DNA of 64,000 nt. It comes from Fusobacteria bacterium ZRK30 (GTDB lineage Bacteria; Fusobacteriota; Fusobacteriia; Fusobacteriales; Fusobacteriaceae). Positions 51,016 to 60,202 of the stretch are shown piece after piece. Position 1 is the first letter of the stretch, and every line of letters begins with the position of its first letter. The notes under the pieces were generated by a model, which saw only the letters and a list, made by a program, of their open reading frames with translations, was not told the DNA's origin and ran no database searches. A program made the translations under genes and the position numbers. The stretch spans positions 682,001-746,000 of the forward strand of contig CP102404.1 of assembly GCA_024628785.1 (NCBI GenBank), in the 5' to 3' direction.

Positions 51016-51663
51016 ATGAGTTATGTAAAAAAGCCTATGGCAATTGAAAATAAGAGTTTTGAGATAATCACCAATGAATTAGGTGAAAAAGCGAAGCAGT
51101 TTACAGAAGATGAGTTAAAAATTGTAAAAAGATTAATCCATACTACTGCTGATTTTGAGTATGCTGATATAGTAGAGATATCAAAAGATGCAATAGAAAG
51201 CGGAAAAAAAGCCATTGCAGAGGGAAGTAAGATATATTGTGATACCAATATGATTGTAAATGGTCTCAGTAAAAAAACTATGGAAAAATGGAATGTAGGT
51301 GCTTATTGCCTGGTTTCAGATGAGAAAGTAGTAATAGAGGCAAAGGAAAGAGGATTGACTCGTTCTATAGTAGGAATGGAAAAAGCGATAAAAGATGAAA
51401 AAACAAAGATATTCTTAATCGGGAACGCTCCTACAGCTCTATTCACACTGATGGAAGCTGTTGAAAAGGGATACAGACCTAATCTTGTAGTAGGAGTACC
51501 AGTTGGATTTGTAGGTGCTGAAGATTCCAAAGAAAGGCTGAGAGAACTGGATATTCCTTATATTGTAACCAGGGGTAGAAAGGGTGGAAGTACAGTAGCA
51601 GTAGCTACATTCCATGGTATTTTATATGATATGTATGATAGAAAAGGATTTTTAGGAGAATAA
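51016..51663 (+). CDS. cbiC: Cobalt-precorrin-8 methylmutase
   Basis: The 215-residue enzyme moves the C11 methyl group to C12 to give cobyrinate. The active-site His42 lies in RLIHTTADFEYADIVEIS, and GVPVGFVGAEDSKERL and TRGRKGGSTVAVA are family motifs. Starts after AGGGGG. It is the first of the corrin-ring genes. Confidence 0.95.
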   Translation: MSYVKKPMAIENKSFEIITNELGEKAKQFTEDELKIVKRLIHTTADFEYADIVEISKDAIESGKKAIAEGSKIYCDTNMIVNGLSKKTMEKWNVGAYCLVSDEKVVIEAKERGLTRSIVGMEKAIKDEKTKIFLIGNAPTALFTLMEAVEKGYRPNLVVGVPVGFVGAEDSKERLRELDIPYIVTRGRKGGSTVAVATFHGILYDMYDRKGFLGE

Positions 51664-51671
51664 TTTTAATT

Positions 51672-52862
51672 ATGAAATTAGATAAATATACAGTCCAAAA
51701 CGGAAAAAAGATGAGGTATGGCTATACTACCGGCTCAACTGCAGCAGGAGCCTGTAAGAGTGCTGTAGAGATACATTTTCAAAAAGAAGACCTATCCACC
51801 ATAGAGATAGAAACTCCTAAGGGATGGAATTTAACTTTGGATATAAACAGCATTGAAATAGGGGTTATCGATAATTATAGATATGTAAAAACCAGTATTA
51901 TAAAAGATGGGGGAGATGATCCAGACGCTACCGACAAGATAGAGATATTTGCCACTGTCAGGGAAGTTTTAGAGGATGAGAAGATAGAAGACAGGGGAGA
52001 TAACTTTATCAATGAAAAAAAGAATATATCCCTATGTGGCGGAATAGGTGTAGGAAGAGTTACAAAAAAAGGATTGCAGGTAGTCATAGGAAAACCAGCA
52101 ATAAACCCTGTTCCTGTCCGGACTATATTTTATGAGGTAGAAAAGGTCCTGCCTCAAGGGAAAAAGGTCGAGGTTACTATAGATATTCCAATGGGAGTTG
52201 AAATAGGAAAAAAGACCTTTAATCCTAAACTTGGAATATTAGGCGGGATATCAATATTAGGGACTACCGGAATAGTAAAACCTATGTCAGAGGAATCTTG
52301 GCGGGACTCTATAGTCATAGAATTGAAGATGCTCCTGGAAGAATACTCGGAAGACACAGTAATTATTACTCCTGGAAACTATGGGAAAAAGTTCTTGGTT
52401 GAGGAACTGAAGATAGATCCTAAAAAGATACTCATCATCAGTAATTTTATGGGGTTTATTTTGGATAATATAAAAGTATTGGGATATAAAAAAATAGTTT
52501 TAGTGGGACATATAGGAAAACTCATCAAGGTAGCCGGGGGGATATTTCATACCCATTCAAAAATATCTGATGCCAGGATGGAAATATTAGGAGCCAATGC
52601 CCTATTAGCAGGAGAAGATCCAGAAGATGTAATTAAAATTATAGAGGCTAATACTACAGAAGAGGGATTATCCTATCTAAAATTAAAGGAAACCAACAAA
52701 ACAATTGCAGAAAAAATTAAGCAGAAATGTGAAAAGAGAGTTTTCGATGAAGTGGAGGTCGAGGTATTGACTTTTTCCTTTGATCATGGTGAATTAGCCA
52801 GAACAGATGGATTTAATAGGATGGTGGATAACTATATGGAGAACAACTATGAAAAAAATTAA
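51672..52862 (+). CDS. cbiD: Cobalt-precorrin-5B C1-methyltransferase
   Basis: The 396-residue enzyme is the CbiD methylase of the anaerobic pathway, unrelated in fold to the other methylases. YGYTTGSTAAGACKSA at the start, GGDDPDATDKIEIFA and PGNYGKKFLVEEL are clear. It methylates C1 after extrusion of acetaldehyde by CbiG. It overlaps cbiE by 14 bases. Confidence 0.95.
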   Translation: MKLDKYTVQNGKKMRYGYTTGSTAAGACKSAVEIHFQKEDLSTIEIETPKGWNLTLDINSIEIGVIDNYRYVKTSIIKDGGDDPDATDKIEIFATVREVLEDEKIEDRGDNFINEKKNISLCGGIGVGRVTKKGLQVVIGKPAINPVPVRTIFYEVEKVLPQGKKVEVTIDIPMGVEIGKKTFNPKLGILGGISILGTTGIVKPMSEESWRDSIVIELKMLLEEYSEDTVIITPGNYGKKFLVEELKIDPKKILIISNFMGFILDNIKVLGYKKIVLVGHIGKLIKVAGGIFHTHSKISDARMEILGANALLAGEDPEDVIKIIEANTTEEGLSYLKLKETNKTIAEKIKQKCEKRVFDEVEVEVLTFSFDHGELARTDGFNRMVDNYMENNYEKN

Positions 52863-53484
52863 TATATTGGGGTTAGGCCCCGGGAATAAAAAATACATCC
52901 TTCCTGTCACTAAAGAATATATAAAAAAATCCGATATATTGATCGGAGGCAGAAGAAATATAGAATCTTTAGGAGCCCTTGCTGAAGGAAAAGAAATCCG
53001 GTATATAGACAGATATTTAGATCAGTTATCTATCTATATCAAAGAAAATAGAGATAAAAGAATCTCTCTTATAGTTTCCGGGGATACAGGATTTTATAGT
53101 ATGGTTCCCTTTATGAAAAGGTATTTTGAGATAGAAGACTTAAATATTATTTCAGGAATCTCCTCTATGCAGTATATGTTTTCTGCAATAGGTTATTCCT
53201 ATGAAGATACTTTTATTGCTAGTGTTCACGGCAGGGAATGCGATTACATTACTCCCATAAAAGAGGGGAAAAAAGCTGGGCTTCTTACAGATAATAAGAT
53301 GACTCCCCAGGCAATCGCACAAACTTTATTAAAAAATGAAGTAAAAGGGACTATATTTGTAGGAGAAAAACTAAGTTATGACGATGAAAGAATAACAAAA
53401 CTCAGTTTAAAAGAGATGGCAGATCTAAAGATTATTTTTGATATAAATGTAGTAATAGTAATACCCGACACTCTTTCTTCCTAA
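52849..53484 (+). CDS. cbiE: Cobalt-precorrin-7 C5-methyltransferase
   Basis: I set the start at the ATG at 52849 (MKKINILGLGPG) after ATGGAG; the longer frame reads into cbiD. The 211-residue SAM methylase has GLGPGNKKYILP and VSGDTGFYSM. It works with CbiT (next gene), which methylates C15 and decarboxylates. A hairpin covers its stop codon. Confidence 0.93.
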   Translation: MKKINILGLGPGNKKYILPVTKEYIKKSDILIGGRRNIESLGALAEGKEIRYIDRYLDQLSIYIKENRDKRISLIVSGDTGFYSMVPFMKRYFEIEDLNIISGISSMQYMFSAIGYSYEDTFIASVHGRECDYITPIKEGKKAGLLTDNKMTPQAIAQTLLKNEVKGTIFVGEKLSYDDERITKLSLKEMADLKIIFDINVVIVIPDTLSS

Positions 53485-53493
53485 TGAAGAAAG
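53473..53493 (+). repeat. Hairpin over the cbiE stop codon
   Basis: CTTTCTTC (53473-53480) pairs with GAAGAAAG (53486-53493). The TAA stop (53482-53484) lies in the 5-base loop. There is no T-run, so it is an intercistronic structure, not a terminator. Confidence 0.6.
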
Positions 53494-53534
53494 GAGCCTT
53501 ATAGGCAACACAATAGGAAAAGGAGGATAAGATA

Positions 53535-54104
53535 ATGGTTCATATAGAAGATAAAGAATTTATCCGCGGAAAGGTACCTATGACTAAGCAGGAAGTCAGG
53601 TGTATATCTATAGCAAAGCTAGATCTAAAAGAAGATAGTGTTTTGGTCGATGTAGGAGCAGGATCCGGCAGTGTCGGAATAGAAGCCGCTAACTTTGCGC
53701 CAAAAGGCAAAGTTTTTGGGATAGAGGTAAACCCTGATGGAATAGAAGTAATTCAGCAGAATCTGGTAAAGTTTAATGTGATAAATTATGAACTTATAGA
53801 GGGACTGGCTCCAATGGATATCCCTGATATCTGTGTAGACAGGATGTTTATAGGAGGATCTAAGGGAAACTTAGAAACTATTTTGGAATGGTTCCTGGGC
53901 CACTCTAGAGAAGACGCAAAGGTGGTTATAAATACTATAACTTTAGAAAGTTTGAGTGAAGCTATGAAAGGATTAGAACAACTTAAATTTTGTGAGATAG
54001 AAGTAGTTAATATAAATATAGCAAGAAATAAAAAAATAGGTAGATACAATATGATGATGGGTGAAAACCCGATATATATTATATCAGCCAAAAGGAGTAA
54101 ATAA
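53535..54104 (+). CDS. cbiT: Cobalt-precorrin-6B C15-methyltransferase (decarboxylating)
   Basis: The 189-residue class I SAM methylase has DVGAGSGSVGIEAA (motif I), GIEVNPDGIEVIQQN and DRMFIGGSKGNLETIL. It methylates C15 and removes the C12 acetate carboxyl. Preceded by a full AAAAGGAGG after a 50-base gap, so it may be translated apart from cbiE. Confidence 0.94.
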   Translation: MVHIEDKEFIRGKVPMTKQEVRCISIAKLDLKEDSVLVDVGAGSGSVGIEAANFAPKGKVFGIEVNPDGIEVIQQNLVKFNVINYELIEGLAPMDIPDICVDRMFIGGSKGNLETILEWFLGHSREDAKVVINTITLESLSEAMKGLEQLKFCEIEVVNINIARNKKIGRYNMMMGENPIYIISAKRSK

Positions 54105-54107
54105 AAG

Positions 54108-54827
54108 ATGGCAAAATTATATGGAATAGGTGTAGGTGTAGGAGATCCGGAGATGTTAACGATGAAAGCTGTAAGAGCATTAGGAGAGTCAGATGTAGTT
54201 ATCTTACCCCGTGCAAATACAAAAAACTATAGTACAGCATTTGAGATCGCAAAGGGATATATGAAGGAAGATATCGAGAAGGTATTTTTAGACTTTACAA
54301 CTGTAGATAACGATAAAATACGTGAAGATGATAGATTAGAATATTCAAAAATTGTAAATAAATTAGTAAAAGAGGGGAAAAATATAGCATTTATAACTAT
54401 TGGAGATCCTATGACCCTTAGTACATTTGTATACGCAATGGAGCTATTGGAAGATAAGATAGAAGTTGAATCTATACCTGGAATCACTTCATTTGCTTCT
54501 ATAACTTCAAGACTCCGAACACCTTTACTTATGGGAGATGAAACACTAAAAGTTATTCCTATTGCAAAGGAAACAGATTTGGTAAAAGAGATAGAATCAG
54601 CAGACAACTTAGTCTTTATGAAAGTTACTAGAAATTTAGAGAGATTAAAAGAAGCTTTTAGAGAAACTGGAAATATGGATAATGTAGTTTTAATCTCTAA
54701 TTGTGGGAAAGATTCAGAAAAAATTTATTATGATCTAGAAAATATCACTCGTGATGATATCTCATATTTCACGACTATATTACTTAAAAAGGGTGGTGTA
54801 AGACAATGGCAAAAGTATTTTTCATAG
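54108..54827 (+). CDS. cbiL: Cobalt-precorrin-2 C20-methyltransferase
   Basis: The 239-residue SAM methylase has YGIGVGVGDPEMLTMKA, TIGDPMTLSTFVYAMELL and PGITSFASITSRLRTPLLMGDE, the CbiL/CobI pattern. It adds the first methyl specific to the corrin path at C20. Overlaps cbiF by 22 bases. Confidence 0.95.
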   Translation: MAKLYGIGVGVGDPEMLTMKAVRALGESDVVILPRANTKNYSTAFEIAKGYMKEDIEKVFLDFTTVDNDKIREDDRLEYSKIVNKLVKEGKNIAFITIGDPMTLSTFVYAMELLEDKIEVESIPGITSFASITSRLRTPLLMGDETLKVIPIAKETDLVKEIESADNLVFMKVTRNLERLKEAFRETGNMDNVVLISNCGKDSEKIYYDLENITRDDISYFTTILLKKGGVRQWQKYFS

Positions 54828-55564
54828 GAGCAGGCCCTGGAGATCCGGAATTAATCACAGTAAAGGGACAAAGACTGGTAAAAGAAGCTGATGTTATTAT
54901 CTATGCAGGGTCACTAGTACCGAGACAGGTAATTGAATGTCATAAAGAGGGAGCAGAGGTATATAACAGTGCTTCTATGAACTTAGATGAGGTAATAGAA
55001 GTAACAGTAAAGGCTATAAATGATGGTAAGATGGTAGCCAGAGTACATACAGGAGATCCTGCTATCTATGGAGCTCACAGGGAACAAATGGATATATTAG
55101 CCAGCCACAATATAGAATTTGAAGTTATCCCAGGGGTCAGTTCTTTCTTAGCATCAGCTGCAGCTATAAAAAAAGAGTTTACTCTTCCAGATGTATCTCA
55201 AACTGTTATCTGTACCAGGATGGAAGGAAGAACACCGGTTCCAGAATTAGAAAAATTAGAACTGCTGGCTTCCCATAAGACATCTATGGCAATCTTCTTA
55301 TCGGTACAGATGATAGACAAGGTAGTTGATCAGTTATTGTCTCACTATGATCTAGATACACCAGTAGCAGTAATTCAAAGAGCTACTTGGGAAGATCAGA
55401 AGATAGTAATGGGAACATTAGAAAATATAGCAGAAAAAGTAGAAAAGGCAAATATCACAAAAACAGCTCAAATTTTAGTGGGAAGATTTATGGGTGATGA
55501 ATACTCGAAATCAAAATTATATGATAAGCACTTTACCCATGAATACAGAGAAGGAATAAAATAA
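54806..55564 (+). CDS. cbiF: Cobalt-precorrin-4 C11-methyltransferase
   Basis: The 252-residue enzyme has FFIGAGPGDPELITVKGQRL, YAGSLVPRQV, HTGDPAIYGAHREQMDIL and CTRMEGRTPVPE, distinct from CobA and CbiH. It methylates C11. The ribosome site AAGGGTGG lies within cbiL. Confidence 0.96.
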   Translation: MAKVFFIGAGPGDPELITVKGQRLVKEADVIIYAGSLVPRQVIECHKEGAEVYNSASMNLDEVIEVTVKAINDGKMVARVHTGDPAIYGAHREQMDILASHNIEFEVIPGVSSFLASAAAIKKEFTLPDVSQTVICTRMEGRTPVPELEKLELLASHKTSMAIFLSVQMIDKVVDQLLSHYDLDTPVAVIQRATWEDQKIVMGTLENIAEKVEKANITKTAQILVGRFMGDEYSKSKLYDKHFTHEYREGIK

Positions 55565-55597
55565 AATAAATTTTTAGTATACAGAAGGAGGTTAGCT

Positions 55598-56659
55598 ATG
55601 AGGTTAGCTATTATCACATTAACTAAAAAGGCTACTAGAAAAGGTATTGAGATAAAAGACCTGCTTACTCCTACAAATAGATTTAAAACTATAGATGTAT
55701 TTACATTATCAAAATACAGTGATGATAAAACTATCCCTATGGAGAATGGATTTAAAGACACTGTCTCTAAGATATTTGATAGTTATGACAGTTTATATTT
55801 TGTCATGGCAAGTGGGATAGTAGTGAGAACTATAGCCCCTCTCCTAAAAAGTAAGGATGTAGATCCTGCTGTAATTACAAGTGATGAAGATGGAAAGTTT
55901 ATCGTATCACTCCTTTCTGGTCATTTGGGAGGAGCTAATGAATTGGCTTCTATGATTGCAGAAAATATAGGGGGAATCCCGGTTATTTCCACAGCGTCAG
56001 ATGTGTCTGGAAGTATAGCGGTAGATACCATAGCTATGAAGTTAAAGGCACACCTGAGGAACCTTGAAAGTGCTAAAGATCTAACTGCTCTCATAGTCAA
56101 TGGGGAAAGGGTGGAACTGAGGTTACCTAGAAATATAGCAGTAGATATAATAGATAGAAAAAGATCAGAGAAAGATTGTATAAACTTAGAAACAGAGGAC
56201 ACACAAGATAGCACAGATGAACAGACTTCCGGAATAATTGTTACATCTAACAGGCTGGATATCAAGATGACGCAAATAATCCCTGAAAATATAATATTAG
56301 GGATTGGGTGCAGAAGGGACACACCTTCTGAAATCATACTAGATGGTATAGAACTAGCTATGAAAGAGTGTAACCTGCATATGGATAGCATAAAACATAT
56401 TGCTACTGTAGATGTAAAAGCAGATGAAGTTGGATTATTAGAAGTCTGTGAGGAGTTAGGAAAAAAATTGATAGTTATAGACAGGAAGCAGATAAAGCCT
56501 ATCCAGGATAACTATGAAGGTTCTGACTTTGTAGAAAAAACTATAGGAGTGAGATGTGTATCTGCTCCTGTAGCATATCTGTCTAGTAATAGAAGTGGTA
56601 AATTTATAAAAGAGAAGAAAAGATATAATGGTGTAACGGTATCAATATATGAAGAATGA
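55598..56659 (+). CDS. cbiG: Cobalt-precorrin-5A hydrolase
   Basis: The 353-residue enzyme opens the delta-lactone and releases acetaldehyde in ring contraction. LVSDED-like DEDGKFIVSLLSGHLGGANELASMIAENIGG, GIGCRRDTPSEIIL and DVKADEVGLLEVCEELG mark CbiG. An N-terminal domain (1-75), a middle domain (75-225) and the C-terminal catalytic domain are visible. Starts after AAGGAGG. Confidence 0.94.
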   Translation: MRLAIITLTKKATRKGIEIKDLLTPTNRFKTIDVFTLSKYSDDKTIPMENGFKDTVSKIFDSYDSLYFVMASGIVVRTIAPLLKSKDVDPAVITSDEDGKFIVSLLSGHLGGANELASMIAENIGGIPVISTASDVSGSIAVDTIAMKLKAHLRNLESAKDLTALIVNGERVELRLPRNIAVDIIDRKRSEKDCINLETEDTQDSTDEQTSGIIVTSNRLDIKMTQIIPENIILGIGCRRDTPSEIILDGIELAMKECNLHMDSIKHIATVDVKADEVGLLEVCEELGKKLIVIDRKQIKPIQDNYEGSDFVEKTIGVRCVSAPVAYLSSNRSGKFIKEKKRYNGVTVSIYEE

Positions 56660-56694
56660 AAAATAATTAGGATATAGTCAAAGGAGAATATATT

Positions 56695-57426
56695 ATGGAA
56701 AAAGGAAAAATATATGTAGTTGGAATGGGGCCTGGAAATAAGGACAATATGAGTTTTAAAGCCTTTGATTCTATGAATAGATCGGATATATTAATTGGAC
56801 ATAAGACATATATTTCATTGGTAGAAGATATGTTTCCTGAAAAGGAGCTAATCAGATCTGCTATGAAAAAAGAGATAGACAGATGCAACGAAACATTAAA
56901 ACTTGCTGAAAGCGGGAAAACTGTAGCTTTAATCAGTAGTGGTGAATCAGGAGTCTATGGAATGGCAGGAATTATGTTAGAGGTAGCTTTAGACAGTGAT
57001 ATTGAGGTAGAGATAGTACCGGGGATTACAGCTTCTAATGCTGGAGCAAGTGTTGTAGGAGCTCCTATAATGCACGATCATGCAACGATTAGTCTGAGTG
57101 ACCTGTTAACTGACTGGGAGTTAATAACAAAGAGAATAGATTTAGCTTCTCAAGGTGATTTTGTAATTTCATACTATAACCCTAAGAGTTTTTCCAGAAC
57201 TACTCAAATTGTAGAAGCAAGGGAGATTATGTTAAGACATAAAAAGAAAGATACTCCTGTAGCAATTGTAAGAAATGCCAAAAGAGACGGAGAAGAGCAT
57301 GTTATAACTACATTGGAAGATATGTTAAACCACGAGATAAATATGTTTACTGTGGTAATAGTAGGAAACTCTAAAACTTATGTAAAAAATGGGAAAATGA
57401 TAACACCTAGAGGGTATAAACTTTGA
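56695..57426 (+). CDS. cbiH: Cobalt-precorrin-3B C17-methyltransferase
   Basis: The 243-residue SAM methylase shows YVVGMGPGNKDNMSFKA, ISSGESGVYGMAGIML and PGITASNAGASVVGAPIMHDHATISLSDLLTDW, the CbiH/CobJ pattern. It contracts the ring and methylates C17. Starts after AAAGGAG. Confidence 0.95.
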   Translation: MEKGKIYVVGMGPGNKDNMSFKAFDSMNRSDILIGHKTYISLVEDMFPEKELIRSAMKKEIDRCNETLKLAESGKTVALISSGESGVYGMAGIMLEVALDSDIEVEIVPGITASNAGASVVGAPIMHDHATISLSDLLTDWELITKRIDLASQGDFVISYYNPKSFSRTTQIVEAREIMLRHKKKDTPVAIVRNAKRDGEEHVITTLEDMLNHEINMFTVVIVGNSKTYVKNGKMITPRGYKL

Positions 57427-58160
57427 TCTTACTTGCTGGAGGAACTAAAGATTCCAGAGTAATAGCTGAAAAGCTTTTAAGGGATAAGCATAAGATCATA
57501 GTGACTACAGCTACAGAGTATGGGGGCCAGCTGATCTCTCACTTAGATTTAGAAGTCAGGGTAGCAAGATTGGATCTAAAAGGTCTGGAGAATCTGGCTA
57601 ATGAGATGAATATAACTCAAATAGTAGATGCTACCCATCCCTATGCCATAGAGATTTCTAATAATTTACTTAAATTATCAACAATTTTAGGAGTACCATA
57701 TTATAGATACGAAAGAAGTATGTTAGAATATAAAAAAGAGAATAGTTTTTATAATTTAGAGGAGTTAATTAATTTTTTAGAGGGTGTAAGGGGAAATATA
57801 TTACTTACTTTAGGAAGTAATAACATCAATAAGTTTAAAGATTTAAAAAACAAAAAATCTATCTATATCAGGGTACTTCCTACTGAATACGCCATAAAAA
57901 AATGTGAGGATGCAGGATTTAGACCCTCACAGATATTAGGTCTTCAAGGGCCCTTTAATACGACCTTCAACGAGGCTATCTACAAAAATTATGATATAAA
58001 ATATGTCGTAACCAAGGAGAGCGGTGCCACAGGTGGGGAGCTGGAAAAAGTAGAAGCAGCTTCTAACTTAGGAGTTAGGGTAGTAGTTTTAAAAAGACCT
58101 ATAGTTCAGTATAGAAACCTTTATAATGAGATAGATGATCTGATAGGAGCGATTAAATGA
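57423..58160 (+). CDS. cbiJ: Cobalt-precorrin-6A reductase
   Basis: Starts at TTG overlapping the cbiH stop (TTGA). The 245-residue protein has MILLAGGTKDSRVIAEKLL at the start, DATHPYAIEISNN, LQGPFNTTFNEAIYKNYDIKYVVTKESGATGG. It uses a pyridine nucleotide to reduce the macrocycle. The TTG and the tight overlap suggest coupled translation. Confidence 0.94.
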   Translation: MILLAGGTKDSRVIAEKLLRDKHKIIVTTATEYGGQLISHLDLEVRVARLDLKGLENLANEMNITQIVDATHPYAIEISNNLLKLSTILGVPYYRYERSMLEYKKENSFYNLEELINFLEGVRGNILLTLGSNNINKFKDLKNKKSIYIRVLPTEYAIKKCEDAGFRPSQILGLQGPFNTTFNEAIYKNYDIKYVVTKESGATGGELEKVEAASNLGVRVVVLKRPIVQYRNLYNEIDDLIGAIK

Positions 58161-59104
58161 GAGTTGAAAATATAATATTGACTGGATTTATTCTAGATCT
58201 TGTATTTGGAGATCCCAGGAGTTTATTACATCCAGTGGTAGTAATAGGGAGAATCATTACTTTTTTAGAAAAAATATTATATAAATATAAAAAAATAGGC
58301 GGAATAATATTAAATTTAATAGTTGTAGGATTGACTATTGGTGTAACATATCTAATTTCAGGTTATCTGGAGATAATTGAGATCTATCTGATATATACTA
58401 TATTTGCTACCAGATCGCTGGCTCTTGAGGGAGTGAAAGTATTTAATATATTGAAGAAAAAAGATATGCAGCTGGCAAGAAAGGAGCTTTCCTACTTAGT
58501 CAGCCGTGATACCGGCTATATGCAGGAGAAGGATATCGTCAGAAGTGTTATGGAAACTATCTCTGAAAATACGGTGGACGGAATAATATCACCATTATTT
58601 TTTATGGTAGTAGGATATTTAATAGCACCTGCAACTCCCCTTGGAGTGGCCCTAGCAATGGGATATAAGGCTATTAATACATTGGATTCTATGGTAGGGT
58701 ATAAAAATGAAAAGTATAAAGATTTTGGATGGTTTTCAGCCCGTGTAGATGATGTGGCTAATGTGATTCCTGCCAGGTTAACCGGAGGGTTACTTATCCC
58801 TATATCGGCATTCTTTCTTAGGTATGATTTTAAAAATTCATGGAAGGTATTTTTTAGAGACAGATATAATCATGCCAGCCCAAATTCAGCACAATCTGAA
58901 TCAGCTGTAGCAGGAGCATTAGGGGTTCAATTTGGAGGAGCTACCAGTTATTTTGGCAGACTGAAGGAGAAACCCACAATAGGGGATAAGAAAAAAGAGT
59001 TTGAATTAATGGATATAAAGAGAAATATCAAACTGATGTATGGATCATCTATACTAGGTATGGGGATGGCTTATGCTGTACTCATGCTAAATAGTTTAAA
59101 CTAA
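58157..59104 (+). CDS. cbiB: Adenosylcobinamide-phosphate synthase (CbiB/CobD family)
   Basis: The 315-residue membrane protein attaches aminopropanol phosphate to the adenosylcobyrate. FGDPRSLLHPVVVIGRII near the start, SENTVDGIISPLFF, GYKAINTLDSMVGYKNEKYKDFGWFSARVDDVANVIPARLTG and HASPNSAQSESAVAGALGVQFGG are characteristic. Overlaps cbiJ by ATGA. Confidence 0.95.
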   Translation: MRVENIILTGFILDLVFGDPRSLLHPVVVIGRIITFLEKILYKYKKIGGIILNLIVVGLTIGVTYLISGYLEIIEIYLIYTIFATRSLALEGVKVFNILKKKDMQLARKELSYLVSRDTGYMQEKDIVRSVMETISENTVDGIISPLFFMVVGYLIAPATPLGVALAMGYKAINTLDSMVGYKNEKYKDFGWFSARVDDVANVIPARLTGGLLIPISAFFLRYDFKNSWKVFFRDRYNHASPNSAQSESAVAGALGVQFGGATSYFGRLKEKPTIGDKKKEFELMDIKRNIKLMYGSSILGMGMAYAVLMLNSLN

Positions 59105-59137
59105 AAATTTATAATTAATGGTAAGGGAGAGGTAAAT

Positions 59138-60202
59138 ATGGAACTACATGGGGGAAACATATACAAATTAAAACGGGAAAAAGGTTTAGAGGTATTGGAT
59201 TATAGTGCTAATATAAATCCGATGGGTCTGTCTGACAGACTGAAGGAGGAGATAGGTAAAAACTTAAATCTCCTGGAAAAATATCCCGATCCAGATTATT
59301 TGGAGATGAAAGAGGTAATAGCAAAACACAATAAAGTAGAGGTTGAAAATATAATCGTAGGAAACGGTGCCACAGAGATTATGTTTTTATATGCTAAAAA
59401 CCTAAAACCTAAAAAAGTTCTTATCATCTCTCCTACCTTTGCAGAATATGAAAGAGCACTTAAAACTGTAAATTGTGAAATTGATTATTTTCAGTTAAAA
59501 GAAGAAGAAGATTTTATATTGAATATATCGAGATTAAAGAAAACTTTAGATGATTCCTATGATCTATTGGTAGTATGTAACCCAAATAATCCTACAGGGA
59601 AATTTATAGATAAGGTTATTTTAGATGACCTGGCTCTATCGTGTAAAGATAAGGGAGTAAGTATACTTTTAGATGAAGCTTTTATAGAGTTTGTAGATGG
59701 AAGTATGGATAGATCACTGGTAGAATATAAGCATAAAAATGTATTCATTGTGAGAGCTCTTACTAAATTTTTTGCTATACCTGGATTGCGTCTGGGATAT
59801 GGGATAACCTTTAATGAGGAACTAAAGTGTAAGATAGAGGGAAACAGGGAACCTTGGAGTGTTAATGCAATAGCTGAATTAGCTACTAAAGTTTTGTTAG
59901 AAGACAGTGAGTATATAACTAAATCAGAGAATTGGATCAGGGAAGAAAAAAGATTCATGTATGAGGAGTTAGAAAAAATAAAAGGTATAAAATCCTATAT
60001 TACAGAAACAAATTTTATCCTGGTAAAATTAATGACTGGAATGGGAGTAAAAGAATTTAGAGAAAAAATGATTTCATTGGGTGTTTTAGTCAGAGACGCC
60101 AGCAATTTCAACTATTTAGATGACAAATATTTTAGACTGGCTATAAAGGATAGAATAAATAATATAAAAGTTTTGAGGTGTGTAGAAGATGCAATTAAAT
60201 AA
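59138..60202 (+). CDS. cobD: L-threonine-O-3-phosphate decarboxylase (PLP)
   Basis: The 354-residue protein is a class I/II aminotransferase-fold enzyme with HGGNIYKLKREKG, CNPNNPTGK and the PLP Lys210 in RALTKFFAIPGLRLGYG. In this operon it most likely makes aminopropanol phosphate for cbiB rather than acting as HisC. Overlaps hemA by 14 bases. Confidence 0.9.
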   Translation: MELHGGNIYKLKREKGLEVLDYSANINPMGLSDRLKEEIGKNLNLLEKYPDPDYLEMKEVIAKHNKVEVENIIVGNGATEIMFLYAKNLKPKKVLIISPTFAEYERALKTVNCEIDYFQLKEEEDFILNISRLKKTLDDSYDLLVVCNPNNPTGKFIDKVILDDLALSCKDKGVSILLDEAFIEFVDGSMDRSLVEYKHKNVFIVRALTKFFAIPGLRLGYGITFNEELKCKIEGNREPWSVNAIAELATKVLLEDSEYITKSENWIREEKRFMYEELEKIKGIKSYITETNFILVKLMTGMGVKEFREKMISLGVLVRDASNFNYLDDKYFRLAIKDRINNIKVLRCVEDAIK

